Assembly: GCA_963746185.1 (NCBI GenBank)
Contig: CAVVAE010000002.1
Location: forward strand, 558,001 to 622,000
Direction: 5' to 3'
DNA length: 64,000 nt
Origin: CAVVAE01 sp963746185
Lineage (GTDB): Bacteria > Actinomycetota > Actinomycetes > Propionibacteriales > Nocardioidaceae
Below the pieces are notes generated by a model. It saw only the letters and a list, made by a program, of their open reading frames with translations, was not told the origin of the DNA and made no database searches. The position numbers were made by a program, and so were the translations under genes. Positions 16,887-26,183 of the stretch are shown one piece after another; the first letter of the stretch is position 1; the number at the start of each line of letters is the position of its first letter.

Positions 16887-16922
16887 GTTGCGGGCACGTG
16901 ACAGTTGCCTCGTGAGTGTTAC
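16887..16922 (-). promoter_or_regulatory. GlnR-like binding site upstream of amt-glnK-glnD
   Basis: Read on the minus strand the site is GTAAC, six bases, GAGGC, four bases, GTCAC, six bases, GCAAC. This resembles the actinobacterial GlnR box, which is built of gTnAC and GaAAC half-sites with six bases between them. The GTnAC halves match exactly; the GaAAC halves match partly. Its place 95-130 bases ahead of amt supports nitrogen control. Confidence 0.5.
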
Positions 16923-17009
16923 GTCGGTGTGAACTCCCCGTGCGCGAGGTCTTCCCCCGCAATTGGGGGAGGTGAGCGGCTGGCAAACCGCCGCGGCATA
17001 CTCGGAAGG

Positions 17010-17870
17010 GTGTTCTCCGCACCGCTTGAACGGATCCGCGACCAGATCGGCGAAGAGCTCTTTCGCCGAGTCGCCGGACCAGAGGGCCCGGCGCGCCGCG
17101 AACGCATCGCCGCTGCGCCCGGGCCGCGCTGGTTCGCCGACGACCGGCCGATCAGGCAGGTGCATGGTGACGCGTCGATGTTCGTCGGCGGGCTCCGTGC
17201 CCTGCTGTTGCAGTCGTTGCATCCGTTGGCGATGGCAGGCGTGGTGGGACACTCCGGCTACCGCGGTGACCCGTGGGGTCGGCTTCAGCGGACGAGCCAC
17301 TTCCTGGCCGTGACCTCGTTCGGGACGGCGGAGGACGCTGACGCGATGGTTACGCGCATCCGCAGAATCCACGAGACGGTCCATGGGTTCGCGCCCGATG
17401 GACGTTGGTATGCCGCGTCTGACCCGCACCTGCTGAAGTGGGTGCACCTTGCGGAGATCGACAGCTTTCTCGCTGCACACACAAGGTACGGGCGCCGGCC
17501 GCTCGAGCCCGATGAACGTGATGGCTACGTCGCCGACACCGCGCGGGTCGCCGAGGCACTGGGCGTGGTCGACGCTCCTCGGACCGAGGCCGAGATGCGC
17601 GACCAGCTAGCGGCGTACCGGCCCGAGCTCGCGGGCACGAAGGAAGCTCGCGCGGCAGCTCGCTTCATCCTGCTCAATCCGCCCGTCCCGCTCGCCCTCC
17701 GACCGGGGTACGGCGTTCTGGCCGCTGCAGCGGTCGGCCTGATGCCGGTCTGGTCACGCCGACCATTGCGGCTGCCCTATCTCCCCGCCCTGGAGGCAAC
17801 CGGAGTGCGAGCCGCCGGGATCGCGCTGACGAGCACAATCCGCTGGGCGATGACCCCCCGCGACACCTGA
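17010..17870 (+). CDS. Oxygenase MpaB family protein (DUF2236)
   Basis: The 286-residue product matches the MpaB/latex-clearing-protein-like DUF2236 family: an early DDRPIRQVHGDASMFVGG segment, LLLQSLHPLAMAGVVGHSGY with conserved histidine, RLQRTSHFLAVTSFGT, and a helical WVHLAEIDSF with another histidine. Members bind haem b and are thought to be oxygenases; no substrate can be assigned. The GTG at 17010 follows GGAAG; the frame is open 35 codons further up, but only from a TTG. It is divergent from the amt operon across a 217-base intergenic region. Confidence 0.78.
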   Translation: MFSAPLERIRDQIGEELFRRVAGPEGPARRERIAAAPGPRWFADDRPIRQVHGDASMFVGGLRALLLQSLHPLAMAGVVGHSGYRGDPWGRLQRTSHFLAVTSFGTAEDADAMVTRIRRIHETVHGFAPDGRWYAASDPHLLKWVHLAEIDSFLAAHTRYGRRPLEPDERDGYVADTARVAEALGVVDAPRTEAEMRDQLAAYRPELAGTKEARAAARFILLNPPVPLALRPGYGVLAAAAVGLMPVWSRRPLRLPYLPALEATGVRAAGIALTSTIRWAMTPRDT

Positions 17871-18086
17871 GGCTGTCAGGCACTCGTCGGCTGTCGGAGC
17901 GAGGCCAGGTCCTCGTTGTCGAAAGTGGACGCCTAGTCACGCCCTAGTCACACCTCGTCAGGACCTAGCCCATATGGGTGGTCTCGCTAGCCGGATTTCC
18001 ACTACATCGGGGGATTTCGAGACCGCTGGGGTCGGACAACCATCCCCGACAGGCGCATTTCCCGCGTCACGACGAAGGGATATCAG

Positions 18087-18539
18087 ATGTTGCGAAGCAA
18101 GCGAAACATCGCGATGGCCACAAGCGCGGCCGTCATCGCCACCACCGCTCTCTCAGGAGCCAGTCTCGTCGGCACGGCCGACGCGAGCTCCGTCAGCCGC
18201 ACCATGAAGTTCGTCGCCATCTCAGACAGAGGACATGGGGCCGGACACTTCGGCTTCGTAGGCACCGAGATCGACAAGAAGGACGGTCGGCGCGTTGGCT
18301 TCGACGTGCTCAGTGGGAGATTCAACCCCGCCACCGAACAGGTCAAGATCTACATCGCCATCGCGCGCAGGGGCGGACTGTTGTTCGGCCGCGTGCACAG
18401 CACATCCGACACGACGTATGCAGGCAAGGTCACCGGCGGGTCAGGACGCTTCGCCGGCGCGAGCGGAAACATCACCGCTCACAACGGCCCAGTCAACGAC
18501 GAACGGACCTACGTCACCATCCACTACACCCTGCCCTGA
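18087..18539 (+). CDS. Secreted protein with allene-oxide-cyclase-like barrel
   Basis: A 150-residue protein with a clear Sec signal peptide (basic MLRSKRN start, hydrophobic core to about residue 30, ADASS cleavage region). The mature part has strand-rich repeats typical of the allene oxide cyclase / dirigent-like barrel: GHFGFVGTEIDKK, AGKVTGGSGRFAGASGNI and a terminal RTYVTIHYTLP. In bacteria such secreted barrels have no settled role. It is convergent with ftsY and preceded by a 216-base gap holding two copies of CCTAGTCAC (17932 and 17943). Confidence 0.72.
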   Translation: MLRSKRNIAMATSAAVIATTALSGASLVGTADASSVSRTMKFVAISDRGHGAGHFGFVGTEIDKKDGRRVGFDVLSGRFNPATEQVKIYIAIARRGGLLFGRVHSTSDTTYAGKVTGGSGRFAGASGNITAHNGPVNDERTYVTIHYTLP

Positions 18540-18555
18540 GGCAGGAGATCCGACG

Positions 18556-19737
18556 TCAGGAGTCGAGAAGGGCGTCGACGAACGCCTCGGCCTCAAACGG
18601 GGCCATGTCGTCGGCGCCCTCTCCGAGCCCGACCAGCTTGACGGGCACGCCGAGCTCACGTTGAACGGCGATCACGATTCCGCCTTTCGCCGTACCGTCG
18701 AGCTTCGTCAACACGATGCCCGTGACGTCGACGACCTCGGCGAAGATCCTGGCCTGCGTCAGCCCGTTCTGGCCGGTGGTCGCGTCGATGACCAGCAGCA
18801 CCTCACCAACCGGCGCCTGTTTCTCGACCACCCGCTTGACCTTGCCGAGCTCATCCATCAGACCGGTCTTGGTGTGCAGACGGCCCGCGGTGTCGATGAG
18901 CACGGTGTCGACCTCTTGCTCGACTCCGGCCTTGGCGGCCTCGAAAGCCACACTCGCGGGGTCCGAACCTTCGGCACCTCGCACAGTCGGTACGCCGACC
19001 CGCTCGCCCCAGGTCTGCAGCTGGTCGGCGGCGGCGGCCCGGAACGTGTCAGCAGCGCCGAGCAAGACGTCCTTGTCCTGAGCAACGAGCACGCGAGCGA
19101 TCTTGCCGACGGTGGTGGTCTTGCCGACGCCGTTGACACCGACGACCATGACGACGGCCGGCTTGCCCTCGCGGCGCTCGGCGTGGAGGGTGCGGTCAAG
19201 CGACGGGTCGAGGAGTGCCACCAGCTCTTCACGAAGCAGCGCCTTCGCCTGCTCGCCTCCAGCGGACTCGACGCGCACGCGGGTCTTCAGGCGCTCGACC
19301 AGTTCCTGCGTCGGAGTGACGCCGACGTCCGCCGCCAGGAGAAGTTCCTCGATCTCCTCCCAGGTGGCGTCGTCGATGGTGTCCCGCGACAACAACCCGA
19401 GCAGTCCCCTGCCGAGCGTTGACTGGGAGCGAGCCAGCCGGGCGCGCAGCCGCTGCAGCCTGCCAGCGACCGGGTCGGGAGTCTCGATCTCGGCGTACGT
19501 CGTGTCGGCGCCTGCCACGACCTCGTCAGGCAGGACGGTATCGCTGAGGGTTGCGGTCGCAGGGTCTCGCGCAGTGTCGGCTTCGTCTCCAGCCGTGGGC
19601 TCGCGCGTGGTCTTCGGTGCTCCCGGAGGTACGTCGCTCGGGGCCTGCTTGCCTCGGCCCCGCGTCGACACGAAGCCGATGACGACAAGCAGGACGAGCA
19701 CGACGATGGCGAGACCGATGGAGAGAACTTCAGGCAC
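18556..19737 (-). CDS. ftsY: Signal recognition particle receptor FtsY
   Basis: FtsY is the SRP receptor GTPase. An N-terminal membrane helix (LSIGLAIVVLVLLVVIGFV, about residues 5-23) and an acidic linker precede the NG domain: GVNGVGKTTTVGKIA (G1), DTFRAAAADQLQTW, DTAGRLHTK (G3), TKLDGTAKGG (G4). The membrane helix is typical of actinobacterial forms and unlike the A domain of E. coli. Start is a GTG at 19737. It follows smc, with only a small membrane-protein gene between them. Confidence 0.95.
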   Translation of the reverse strand: MPEVLSIGLAIVVLVLLVVIGFVSTRGRGKQAPSDVPPGAPKTTREPTAGDEADTARDPATATLSDTVLPDEVVAGADTTYAEIETPDPVAGRLQRLRARLARSQSTLGRGLLGLLSRDTIDDATWEEIEELLLAADVGVTPTQELVERLKTRVRVESAGGEQAKALLREELVALLDPSLDRTLHAERREGKPAVVMVVGVNGVGKTTTVGKIARVLVAQDKDVLLGAADTFRAAAADQLQTWGERVGVPTVRGAEGSDPASVAFEAAKAGVEQEVDTVLIDTAGRLHTKTGLMDELGKVKRVVEKQAPVGEVLLVIDATTGQNGLTQARIFAEVVDVTGIVLTKLDGTAKGGIVIAVQRELGVPVKLVGLGEGADDMAPFEAEAFVDALLDS

Positions 19738-19773
19738 GGTCAGTCATCCTCGCAGACCCGCAGATGCTGAACG

Positions 19774-19992
19774 TCACTGGCGGATCTTGTTGCGCGCCTT
19801 CATCATGGCGTCCGAAAGCCACTCGGCGTGCGGGATGTGTTCGCCTCGATGCGGGAAGGCGACGAAGACGGTGACGAGCCCGGCCAAGGCCAGGATGACG
19901 AGCAGGCCGATGACGATGAAGAGCATAGGTAGGGAGAGTCTTTCGATGCGTGATGCGTGGGTGTTCGTGCGTGGGCTCAGCGCGGTCTCCAT
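19774..19992 (-). CDS. Small single-span membrane protein
   Basis: The 72-residue product has a hydrophobic helix at about residues 22-46 followed by a short hydrophilic tail (PHAEWLSDAMMKARNKIRQ). I do not recognise a family. It is co-oriented between smc and ftsY, about 83 bases past the smc stop. No clear ribosome binding site precedes the ATG at 19992; an internal ATG at 19926 would give a 50-residue protein that begins at the membrane helix. Confidence 0.55.
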   Translation of the reverse strand: METALSPRTNTHASRIERLSLPMLFIVIGLLVILALAGLVTVFVAFPHRGEHIPHAEWLSDAMMKARNKIRQ

Positions 19993-20075
19993 GATGTCAC
20001 GAAGTCACGCGGGTGTTGAATCGCGCACGTCTCACGTAACCGATGGGTGGTACCGGAGCGCGTAGTTGGCCTTGG

Positions 20076-23000
20076 CTAAGCCGATTCGGGCTCGCGAAGC
20101 CGCTGGCTGATCACAGCTGAGACGCCGTCGTTGCGCATCGAGACGCCGTACAGCGCGTCGGCGATCTCCATCGTGCGCTTCTGGTGTGTGATGACGAGCA
20201 GCTGCGAGGACTCACGAAGCTCTTCGTAGATCTCCAGCAACCGGCCCAGGTTGGTGTCGTCGAGAGCCGCCTCGACCTCGTCGAGGATGTAGAACGGCGA
20301 GGGCCGAGCCTTGAACAGCGCCACCAGGAACGCCACCGCCACGAGAGACCGCTCCCCGCCCGAGAGCAGTGACAGCCGCTTGATCTTCTTGCCGGGCGGC
20401 CGCGCCTCGACCTCGATGCCGGTCGCCAGCATGTCTCCGGGCTCCGTGAGCACGAGCTTGCCCTCACCGCCAGGGAATAGCCGGCTGAAGATGTCTTCGA
20501 ACTCGTGGGCGACATCGGCGTACGCGGCCGTGAACACGGCCTCGACGCGTTGGTCGACCTCTTTGACAATGTCGAGCAGATCGCGCCGGGTCTTCTTGAG
20601 GTCCTCGAACTGCTCGGTGAGGAACTTGTGGCGCTCCTCCAGCGCGGAGAACTCCTCCAGCGCGAGAGGGTTGATCCTCCCGAGCTGCGCGAGTGCTCGC
20701 TCGGCCGAACGCAACCGCTTCTCCTGCTGCTCACGGACGTAGGGCGCCGGGTCGGGCTCTACCTCGCGTTCTTCATCGTCGGGCGCCGGAGTGGGTGGAA
20801 CCAGCTGGGTGGGTCCGTAGTCGGTGACGAGGGCTTCGAGGTTGAGACCGAGCTCCTCGATCGAACGCTGCTCGAGCTGCTCCATCCGCATCCGCTGCTC
20901 GGCTCGAAGCATCTCGTCGCGATGTACGGAGTCGGTGAGGCGGGCGAGGTCGGACTCGAGCTCACGGACCCGGGAGCGGATGGTCGACAGGCTTTGCTCG
21001 CGGCCCGCTCTGGCCTCTTCGACCTGCGTACGACGTTGGACCGCAGCCGCGAGCGACCGTTCGAGCCGAGCCAGCACCACGTGAGCACCCTTACCGACCG
21101 CCTCGGCCGCCCGGGCCTCGCGGATTCGCCGCTCCCGGCGTTCCTTGGCTCGTGCGCGGGCGGTTCGCTCCAGCTCAGCGGCGTTGAGCAGCGAGTCGGC
21201 CCGGCCATGCAAGGCGCGTGCTCGTTCCTCCGCCGTGCGCAGCGCCAGTCGAGCGTCCATCTCGCCTTGGCGAGCAGCGCGGGCTTCGTCGGCAAGGCGC
21301 TCGCGTTCGGCTGTGTCGGGTTCTTCATCAGGGCCGTCGTTGGCGGCGTGCAAGCGTCGTTCGAGCTCGGTGAGGCCCGAGACGTCGGCGTCGCGCGCCT
21401 GCTCGGCAGCCTCAATCGCTGTGCTGATGCGGTCGGCCTCTGCCCTCGCGGCGCGCGCCTGGTTGCCGAGCTGGCCAAGCTCCTCGGCGACCGCCGCCAT
21501 CGAGGCGTCGGACTCATGCAGCTTGGCGAGGGCCACATCGACCCGGCCTTGCGTCTGCTCGCGCTCGCCTTCAAGGGTGCTGACCTCGAACCGGAGCCGC
21601 TCCGTCGAAGCGGTGGCCGCAGCCAGGGCTGCGGTGGCCTCGTCGACCGCCGCCTGGATCTCGATCAGGCTCGGCTGGGACGAGGATCCACCGGCGGCGA
21701 AGTGTGCGCCGATCACGTCACCGTCGCGAGTCACAGCAACCACGTCTGGCAGCTCGGCGACGAGCCGACGCGCGGCTTCGAGGTCGTCGACGACGGCGGT
21801 CTTGAACAGCAACCTGCGCAGCGCGGGCCGGACACTCTCGGGAGCGTCGACCACGTCGACAGCGTACGTCGCCCCGGCCGCCAAGCCCGGCCACACCTGG
21901 TCGTCGACCTCGGCACCGCCGAGCACCAACCCCGCGCGACCGAGGTCAGCGCTCTTGAGGTGACTGATCGCTCCGACGGCGGCGTCGACGTCCGTGACAG
22001 CGACCGCGTCAGCAGCCGAGCCCAGGGCCGCCGCGACCGCAGCCTCGTAGCCCTGGCGGACTGACAGCAAGGCCGCCACCGAGCCCATCAGGCCGGAGAC
22101 CGATTCGTTCGCCGCAAGCAGAGCACCGGCGCCGTCCTTGCGGGACAGCCCTAGTTCGAGGGCGTCCTTGCGCGCAATCAGCGCAGCGCGTTCGCGCTCT
22201 GCAGTCTGGGTCTCCTCACGCAGCTTGGCCAGCCGGTCGTCGATGTCGTCGAGCAGCGCCGAAGCGCCCTCGTGCTCTGCGTCGAGCCCGTGCTCGCCCG
22301 CATCGAGGCCGGCGATCCGGGTCTCGAGGCCGGTGAAGTCACGCTGTGCCTTGTCTGCCCGGGCCACTGCTTCGGCGCGCGCCGAGGTGAGCCGACCGAT
22401 CTCGTCCTGAGCAGCAGCGGCTCGGCTCTTGAGGGAGTTGACCTGCCCGGTGAGCCGCGCCATGCCTTCGCGACGGTCGGCGGCCGCTCGGATCAGACCC
22501 GCCACCCGGCGGTCCTCGTCGAGGTGGGCCGCCTCGACGTCACGGCGGCTGGCGATCGCCGCGTCGAGTTTGCGCTGGTGCCCGGCGACCTCGCTCTTGA
22601 TCTCGTCCTCGTGCGCGCTGACTCGGGCGGCCTCCGCCTCCAGCTCATCGGGGTCGCGGCCTGGCCGCTCCTCCTCTGGTTCGTCGGCGGCGTTGCGCAC
22701 CCGCTCGGCGGCGAGGCGGGAGGTACTGCGCAGCCGCTCCCGGAGCCCGGAGAGCGCGAACCAGGTCTCCTGCGCCCGAGCCAGCCGCGGTGCGTCGGAC
22801 CGCAGCGCCTCCTCGAGCCCGGTCTCTTCGTCGCGAGCGGCCGTCAGCGCTGCCTCCCCCTCCGCTTTGCGGGTCTTGAGCGCGTCCTCGTCGGCAAGTT
22901 CCTGCTCGAGCGACTGCTGGACGCGCACCACGTCGTCGGCCAGCAGCCGAGCGCGGGCGTCGCGCACCTCCATCTGGACGGTGGAGGCGCGGCGGGCGAC

Positions 23001-23630
23001 CTCCGCCTGACGACCCAACGGCTTGAGCTGGCGGCGGATCTCGCTCAGCAGGTCGCTCAGCCGGGTGAGGTTGCCGTCGGTGGCGTCGAGCTTGCGGATC
23101 GCCTTCTCTTTGCGCTTGCGGTGCTTGAGGACGCCGGCCGCCTCTTCGACGAACCCCCGCCTTTCCTCAGGCGTCGCATGCAGGATGGCGTCGAGCTGGC
23201 CTTGGCCGACGATGACGTGCATCTCGCGGCCGATGCCAGAGTCGCTCAGCAGCTCCTGGACGTCGAGCAGACGGCAGATCTGCCCGTTGATGGCGTACTC
23301 CGAGCCGCCGTTGCGGAACATGGTGCGCGAGATCGTGACCTCGGCGTACTCGATGGGGAGTATGCCGTCGGCATTGTCGATCGTCAGCAGCACTTCGGCC
23401 CGACCAAGCGGGGGCCGTCCCGACGTACCCGCGAAGATGACGTCTTCCATCTTGCCGCCGCGCAGCGACTTGGCACCCTGCTCGCCCATCACCCAGGCCA
23501 GCGCATCGACGACGTTGGACTTGCCGGAGCCGTTAGGGCCGACGATGCAGGTGACGCCGCGCTCCAGCTGCATGGTGGTGGAGGAGGCAAACGACTTGAA
23601 GCCGCGCAGCGTCAGGCTCTTGAGGTACAA
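20076..23630 (-). CDS. smc: Chromosome segregation ATPase SMC
   Basis: SMC condenses and organises the chromosome with ScpA/ScpB. The 1184-residue protein shows the head-coil-hinge plan: N-terminal Walker A in VGPNGSGKSNVVDALAWVMG, long coiled coils rich in Glu, Arg and Ala, a hinge at about residues 480-650, and the C-terminal signature LLSGGERSLVAVAFL with Walker B FYILDEVEAALDDTN. The start is the TTG at 23630, which gives the conserved LYLKSLTLRGFKSFA opening and has a strong GAAGGAG upstream; the open frame further up is arginine/proline-rich and not conserved. Confidence 0.96.
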   Translation of the reverse strand: MYLKSLTLRGFKSFASSTTMQLERGVTCIVGPNGSGKSNVVDALAWVMGEQGAKSLRGGKMEDVIFAGTSGRPPLGRAEVLLTIDNADGILPIEYAEVTISRTMFRNGGSEYAINGQICRLLDVQELLSDSGIGREMHVIVGQGQLDAILHATPEERRGFVEEAAGVLKHRKRKEKAIRKLDATDGNLTRLSDLLSEIRRQLKPLGRQAEVARRASTVQMEVRDARARLLADDVVRVQQSLEQELADEDALKTRKAEGEAALTAARDEETGLEEALRSDAPRLARAQETWFALSGLRERLRSTSRLAAERVRNAADEPEEERPGRDPDELEAEAARVSAHEDEIKSEVAGHQRKLDAAIASRRDVEAAHLDEDRRVAGLIRAAADRREGMARLTGQVNSLKSRAAAAQDEIGRLTSARAEAVARADKAQRDFTGLETRIAGLDAGEHGLDAEHEGASALLDDIDDRLAKLREETQTAERERAALIARKDALELGLSRKDGAGALLAANESVSGLMGSVAALLSVRQGYEAAVAAALGSAADAVAVTDVDAAVGAISHLKSADLGRAGLVLGGAEVDDQVWPGLAAGATYAVDVVDAPESVRPALRRLLFKTAVVDDLEAARRLVAELPDVVAVTRDGDVIGAHFAAGGSSSQPSLIEIQAAVDEATAALAAATASTERLRFEVSTLEGEREQTQGRVDVALAKLHESDASMAAVAEELGQLGNQARAARAEADRISTAIEAAEQARDADVSGLTELERRLHAANDGPDEEPDTAERERLADEARAARQGEMDARLALRTAEERARALHGRADSLLNAAELERTARARAKERRERRIREARAAEAVGKGAHVVLARLERSLAAAVQRRTQVEEARAGREQSLSTIRSRVRELESDLARLTDSVHRDEMLRAEQRMRMEQLEQRSIEELGLNLEALVTDYGPTQLVPPTPAPDDEEREVEPDPAPYVREQQEKRLRSAERALAQLGRINPLALEEFSALEERHKFLTEQFEDLKKTRRDLLDIVKEVDQRVEAVFTAAYADVAHEFEDIFSRLFPGGEGKLVLTEPGDMLATGIEVEARPPGKKIKRLSLLSGGERSLVAVAFLVALFKARPSPFYILDEVEAALDDTNLGRLLEIYEELRESSQLLVITHQKRTMEIADALYGVSMRNDGVSAVISQRLREPESA

Positions 23631-23859
23631 CGCGCTGCTCCTTCGAAGGCGCTGAGCGCCACGGATCGGTCGGGGAAGACCAGTGCGCAGCCTACCTGTA
23701 GGCGGGGACGCCAGAACGCACCCCACGCCGGGTTGGGGACTACCTCGCGTCCGCGCGTGCGGAGTCATTCGAGTCTCTTTCTGGTGGTGCGGCAGAGCCC
23801 GCGAACGTTTAGCGTGGTGAGACGGGGCGCCGCCTACGGATCAAAGAGGAGATCAGCCC

Positions 23860-25359
23860 ATGTCGCTCGAACGTCGTACGGTTCTCAAGGGCGGCGCAGC
23901 CGCCGTCGCAGCCCTCGCGGGAGGTCCGTTCCAGGGCCTGCTGGCGTCGCCGGCATCCGGCGCGCCGCATCATCCCGCACCACACCGCAAGTTGCGCCCG
24001 ATCGCTGACAAACGGGACGGAAGGGTGCGGCTGCACCTCCCTGAGGGCTTCAACTACCGGTCGTTCCACGACACTGAGTTCCCCGTGACGCTGGACGACG
24101 GCACCGCGCTCCCTGGCCGCCACGACGGGATGGGCGCCTTCCGCGGGCCTCACGGCAACGTCATCTTGGTCCGCAACCACGAGATCACGAACTCGCCGAA
24201 CACTCCGGCGTTCGGAACGGGCACCCCCTACGACGCCCAGGCCGGCGCCGGCACAACGACAACCGAGGTGACGCGGTTCGGCGAAGTGGTGAGCGCGTAT
24301 ACGAGCTTGAACGGGACGATGTTCAACTGCAGCGGCGGCGTGATGCCCTGGGGTTCGTGGATCAGCTGCGAGGAGACGATCAACGGACCCGACGTCGGAC
24401 CCGACTTCACCGGCGCATCCAACGTCATCCTGCAGAAGCCACACGGCTTCATCTTCGAAGTGCCGGCGAACGGCCAGAGCAATCGAGAGCCGATCACCCG
24501 AGCAGGGCGCTTCGCGCACGAGGCGGTGTCGTTCGACCCGAAGGACGGAATCCTTTACCTGACCGAGGACAACTTCGAGTTCCCCTCAGGGTTCTACCGC
24601 TATATCCCGAAGACCAACCCGATGAAGACTGGGCGGCTCGACAACGAGGGTCGACTGCAGATGCTCGCGATCAAGGGGCGACCCAACGCCCACCTCGAGG
24701 CCCGGCAGGGTCACCGAGCGTCCTACAAGGTCGAGTGGGTCGACATCGACGACCCCAACCCGACGTTCCCGTACACACCTGGCCAGCCCGCCCCGACGAC
24801 CAACGACCAGGCACTGGTCTATGTCGGCAATCAGGGGCGCGCTCGAGGCGCTGCGCTCTTCTCGCGGTTGGAGGGCCAGGTCTACGACCACGACGTCGTG
24901 TACTTCACCTCCACCCAGGGAGGCGGCCCGCAGGAAGACGACACTGACGACGACAACGCCAACGGATTCGGTAGCGGCAACGGGCAGGTATGGGCCTACC
25001 ACACCCGGAAGAAGACACTGGAGATCATCTATCAGGCTCCGGTCGACGACGCCGAGGCGAACCTCACCTTCGACTTCCCCGACAACATCACGACGAGCCG
25101 CCGAGGGACTCTCGTCGTGTGTGAGGACGGCCTGGTCGACAACTACATCCGCGGTCTGACCCGCAACGGCAAGCTGTGGGACATCGCGCTGAACCGGCTG
25201 ACCAGCCAGATCAGCACCCCCGTCGGAGCCCCTCGGTTCGGCGACGAGTTCGCGGGATCGACGTTCTCCACCGACGGCCACACGTTGTTCGTCAACATTC
25301 AGGCGAGCCGCGGCATGTCCTTTGCGATTTGGGGTCCGTGGCACCGCATCGGCGTCTGA
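23860..25359 (+). CDS. PhoX-like secreted phosphatase family protein (DUF839), Tat substrate
   Basis: The 499-residue protein begins with a twin-arginine signal (ERRTVLKGGAAAVAALAGG) and has a PhoX/DUF839 beta-propeller body: VRNHEITN, CSGGVMPWGSWISCEET and FAHEAVSFDPKDGILYLTEDN are the expected blocks. PhoX enzymes are calcium- and iron-dependent alkaline phosphatases, though many DUF839 members are uncharacterised. The Tat signal fits cofactor loading before export. GGAG precedes the ATG. It is divergent from smc and marks the start of the accessory block. Confidence 0.85.
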   Translation: MSLERRTVLKGGAAAVAALAGGPFQGLLASPASGAPHHPAPHRKLRPIADKRDGRVRLHLPEGFNYRSFHDTEFPVTLDDGTALPGRHDGMGAFRGPHGNVILVRNHEITNSPNTPAFGTGTPYDAQAGAGTTTTEVTRFGEVVSAYTSLNGTMFNCSGGVMPWGSWISCEETINGPDVGPDFTGASNVILQKPHGFIFEVPANGQSNREPITRAGRFAHEAVSFDPKDGILYLTEDNFEFPSGFYRYIPKTNPMKTGRLDNEGRLQMLAIKGRPNAHLEARQGHRASYKVEWVDIDDPNPTFPYTPGQPAPTTNDQALVYVGNQGRARGAALFSRLEGQVYDHDVVYFTSTQGGGPQEDDTDDDNANGFGSGNGQVWAYHTRKKTLEIIYQAPVDDAEANLTFDFPDNITTSRRGTLVVCEDGLVDNYIRGLTRNGKLWDIALNRLTSQISTPVGAPRFGDEFAGSTFSTDGHTLFVNIQASRGMSFAIWGPWHRIGV

Positions 25360-25390
25360 CCTCGGTCGCTGCGGTCCTCTTGACGGTGCG

Positions 25391-25447
25391 TCAGTGTTAA
25401 ATGTTTGGATTTTAATTCGAGTACGAAGTACTTTGACCAAACACTGA
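25391..25447. promoter_or_regulatory. AT-rich dyad-rich promoter region of the reductase gene
   Basis: Unlike its surroundings this stretch is AT-rich. TCAGTGTT followed after five bases by TTTGG is answered by CCAAACACTGA at its end, an 11-base inverted repeat with one bulge. Inside it AGTAC-GAA-GTACT (25420-25432) is a perfect palindrome. Such nested dyads before a start codon suggest a repressor site (MarR/HxlR-like in style, not proven). Confidence 0.45.
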
Positions 25448-25470
25448 CATGAACCACGAGGAGCACCACG

Positions 25471-26013
25471 ATGCAACCGATCATCAACTCCACCTTCGTC
25501 AGCCTCGACGGGGTCATCAACCACATGGATCGCTGGCACTTCGAATACACCGACGACGAGTCGATCGAGATTGCCCTGGAACAGCTCAAAGCGGCAGACA
25601 CGATGCTGATGGGGCGCAACACCTACGAGGCCTACGCGAGTGCATGGCCAGACCGCCACGACCCCTATTCGGACCTCATCAACACAGTCCCGAAAATCGT
25701 CGCCTCCACCACCTTGACCGACCCGACATGGAACAACACCACCGTGCTCTCCGGCGAGCTCGTGCCCGCGGTCCGTGAGCTGAAGAAGCAGAACAGCGGT
25801 CCCATCCTGATGCACGGCTTCGGCCCGATCGCCAAGACCCTGATGCGCGAGGGACTCCTCGACGAGATCCACCTCTGGTACAACCCAGCGTTCGCCGGCG
25901 TCGGCGGACCGGATGACACGCTGCTCACCCCCGGCCTCAACCAGCACCTGACCCACACCGCCACCCGGACGTTGGGCTCCGGGGTGGTGATGATCAGCTA
26001 CCGGGCCAGCTGA
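25471..26013 (+). CDS. Dihydrofolate reductase family protein (RibD C-terminal domain)
   Basis: The 180-residue product has the stand-alone RibD-C/DHFR-like fold: opening strand FVSLDGVINHMD, LKAADTMLMGRNTYEAYAS, then GPILMHGFGPIAKTLMREGLLDEIHLW and a C-terminal strand. These are NADPH-binding reductases whose substrates are usually unknown; they are not the essential FolA. GAGGAG lies upstream of the ATG. It stands alone behind an AT-rich dyad promoter. Confidence 0.85.
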   Translation: MQPIINSTFVSLDGVINHMDRWHFEYTDDESIEIALEQLKAADTMLMGRNTYEAYASAWPDRHDPYSDLINTVPKIVASTTLTDPTWNNTTVLSGELVPAVRELKKQNSGPILMHGFGPIAKTLMREGLLDEIHLWYNPAFAGVGGPDDTLLTPGLNQHLTHTATRTLGSGVVMISYRAS

Positions 26014-26183
26014 GCTGCTGCAGGAGGTCCATCACTCACCGGTTAGGGCTTGGCGGCCGAGCGAACTGCGGGCCAGCGCCTCGTGCATCGAGCGGACGAC
26101 GAACCGGATCGCCGGTGAACATGGCGATGTCGCCGATGAAGGTTCCCGACTGACACTGGGTGAACACGAGTTAGCGTGGGAAT

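Noticed and set aside
17871..18086. Possible riboswitch before the secreted barrel protein
   Set aside because: The GGGG and CCCC blocks and the CGACGAAGGG end looked like a c-di-AMP element, but the conserved cores do not match and the downstream gene is not a known target.
18087..18539. Frame 18295-19422 as a 375-residue protein
   Set aside because: It begins inside the secreted barrel gene and continues antisense to the conserved GTPase domain of ftsY.
22272..24008. Long plus-strand open frame of 578 codons over the start of smc
   Set aside because: It is antisense to the conserved SMC head and coiled coil, rich in Arg, Gly and Leu, and matches no family; long antisense frames are expected at this GC content.
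26014..26183. Possible gene remnant on the minus strand before the GNAT gene
   Set aside because: One frame gives about 35 protein-like residues, but no family could be recognised and the segment is too short.
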